Assembly: GCF_008180195.1 (NCBI RefSeq)
Contig: NZ_VTAV01000001.1
Coordinates: forward strand, 124,001-188,000
Direction: 5' to 3'
DNA: 64,000 bases
Source: Sphingobacterium phlebotomi
GTDB lineage: Bacteria > Bacteroidota > Bacteroidia > Sphingobacteriales > Sphingobacteriaceae
In this document: positions 63,271 through 64,000 of the stretch, in pieces
Numbering within the stretch: position 1 is the first letter of the stretch
Layout of the letters: each line of letters starts with the position of its first letter
The notes under the pieces: model-generated
Seen by the model: only the letters and a program-made list of their open reading frames with translations
Database searches by the model: none
Told to the model about the DNA's origin: nothing
Position numbers and translations under genes: made by a program

Positions 63271-64000
63271 CTATTTTACATATAACTTTCCTCCTTTCAT
63301 TTCAAAGGTTGTTTTACTGTTCGCTTGGATCATATCCAATACCTCAGACAAAGGCAGATTACGGTTAATCTCGGCGTAAAAACGACGGTTAGGCAGGTTG
63401 TTATAGTCAATCTCGATATTGTACCACCTTTCTAATTGATGCAGCACATCAGAAAGTGGAGCGTTATGAAATATAAACCACCCGGATTGCCAAGAAACAT
63501 AGGGCGCTACGTCTACCGTCTCCACAGAGAAGCCCTTATCCGTCCATGTGGCCTGTTGATTTGGCTGCAGGGTCATCTCACTGGCCTTGTAAGCCAACTT
63601 TACGCGTCCACTGACCAATGTCGTAACGACACTACTTGGTGTATAGGCGGAAACATTAAACTGTGTGCCCAAAACTTCTATCGTTTCCCTTGTCGTTTTG
63701 ACCTGAAATGGTTTTTCCGGCATATGGGTAATATCAAAGAAGGCTTCTCCCTCGTCTAATGAGACTATTCTTTTAGATCCCTTGAAACGAATCGGATATC
63801 GAACGGTGGAACCGGCATTTAACCATATCGTACTGTTATCTGGAAGGTTTATGCGGTAGGTTCCTCCTTTCGGGGTCGTCATCGTATGATAGATTTCGTC
63901 ATCATTGATCTCACTGCCTGCTTCCGTGCTATAAGTTAAAGATCCATCATCTTCTATAACAAAAGTAACCCCATTTTGGGTCAAGGATTGTCCTGGCTTT
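63271..64000 (-). CDS. FecR-family anti-sigma factor (N-terminus cut by window edge)
   Basis: The frame is open to the right edge and codes for about 242 visible residues; the N-terminal part with the sigma-binding and membrane segments lies outside. The visible part is the periplasmic FecR domain, with TPKGGTYRINLPDNSTIWLNAGST and EGEAFFDITH, and GTQFNVSAY. A C-terminal STN-like DUF4974 domain follows (SDVLHQLERWYNIEIDY, ending MKGGKLYVK). FecR receives the signal from the STN domain of the SusC encoded 67 bases downstream and controls an ECF sigma factor. That sigma gene is expected just beyond the window. A TTG at 63984 is in frame but lies inside the coding region and is not a start. Confidence 0.93.
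   Translation of the reverse strand, partial: KPGQSLTQNGVTFVIEDDGSLTYSTEAGSEINDDEIYHTMTTPKGGTYRINLPDNSTIWLNAGSTVRYPIRFKGSKRIVSLDEGEAFFDITHMPEKPFQVKTTRETIEVLGTQFNVSAYTPSSVVTTLVSGRVKLAYKASEMTLQPNQQATWTDKGFSVETVDVAPYVSWQSGWFIFHNAPLSDVLHQLERWYNIEIDYNNLPNRRFYAEINRNLPLSEVLDMIQANSKTTFEMKGGKLYVK

Noticed and set aside
1-64000. CRISPR arrays, tRNA or rRNA genes, insertion sequences, phage genes and riboswitches
   Set aside because: No repeat-spacer pattern, cloverleaf, transposase or integrase coding region, or recognisable riboswitch core was found when reading the window.

Overview
The window is chromosomal DNA from a member of the Bacteroidota, most likely the Sphingobacteriaceae (Sphingobacterium, Parapedobacter or Olivibacter relatives). 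The basis is three SusC/SusD outer-membrane pairs, a FecR anti-sigma factor, a Reg_prop-type two-component system, many Bacteroidota-type lipoproteins, and TAnnTTTG-type -7 promoter elements. No rRNA, tRNA, CRISPR array, insertion sequence or phage gene was seen. The genus is an inference.

Region 1 (1-8042) is a nitrite assimilation and molybdenum cofactor locus. On the minus strand, in transcription order, it runs nirB, nirD, moeB-like, moaCB fusion, moeA and a NarK-type transporter cut by the left edge. A divergent SUMT gene supplies precorrin-2 for the siroheme of NirB. A short AT-rich divergent region between them holds FNR-like palindromes. No molybdoenzyme is visible, so a nitrate reductase probably lies beyond the left edge.

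Region 2 (8043-19058) holds plus-strand core genes: a DUF2147 protein, an orphan MacB-like permease, kbl, typA/bipA, a Rieske ferredoxin, ispH, hemH, a membrane-anchored metallophosphoesterase, galT and galK. Several carry recognisable -7 elements, and some sit only a few bases before the ATG.

Region 3 (19073-46663) is a large glycan utilisation locus. A membrane-spanning regulator (kelch-like periplasmic part, cytoplasmic winged helix and TPR-like tail) is divergent from a GH76 lipoprotein. After it come SusC, SusD, a DUF3823 lipoprotein, a GH42-like putative hydrolase, GH92, a second GH76, a glutaminase-like protein, GH2, two formylglycine sulfatases, and a two-component system split into two genes on the minus strand. 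GH76 plus GH92 points to alpha-mannan. The GH2 enzyme and sulfatases suggest a decorated or sulfated mannan or a glycoprotein mannan.

Region 4 (46859-57378) is a second, smaller glycan locus: a lipoprotein aldose 1-epimerase, an IPT/NHL lipoprotein, SusC, SusD, a DUF1735-type lipoprotein and a GH43-like lipoprotein, closed by a strong bidirectional terminator.

Region 5 (57434-64000, minus strand) is a third uptake system under a different type of control: FecR (cut by the right edge), SusC with an STN domain, SusD and a TlpA-like thioredoxin.
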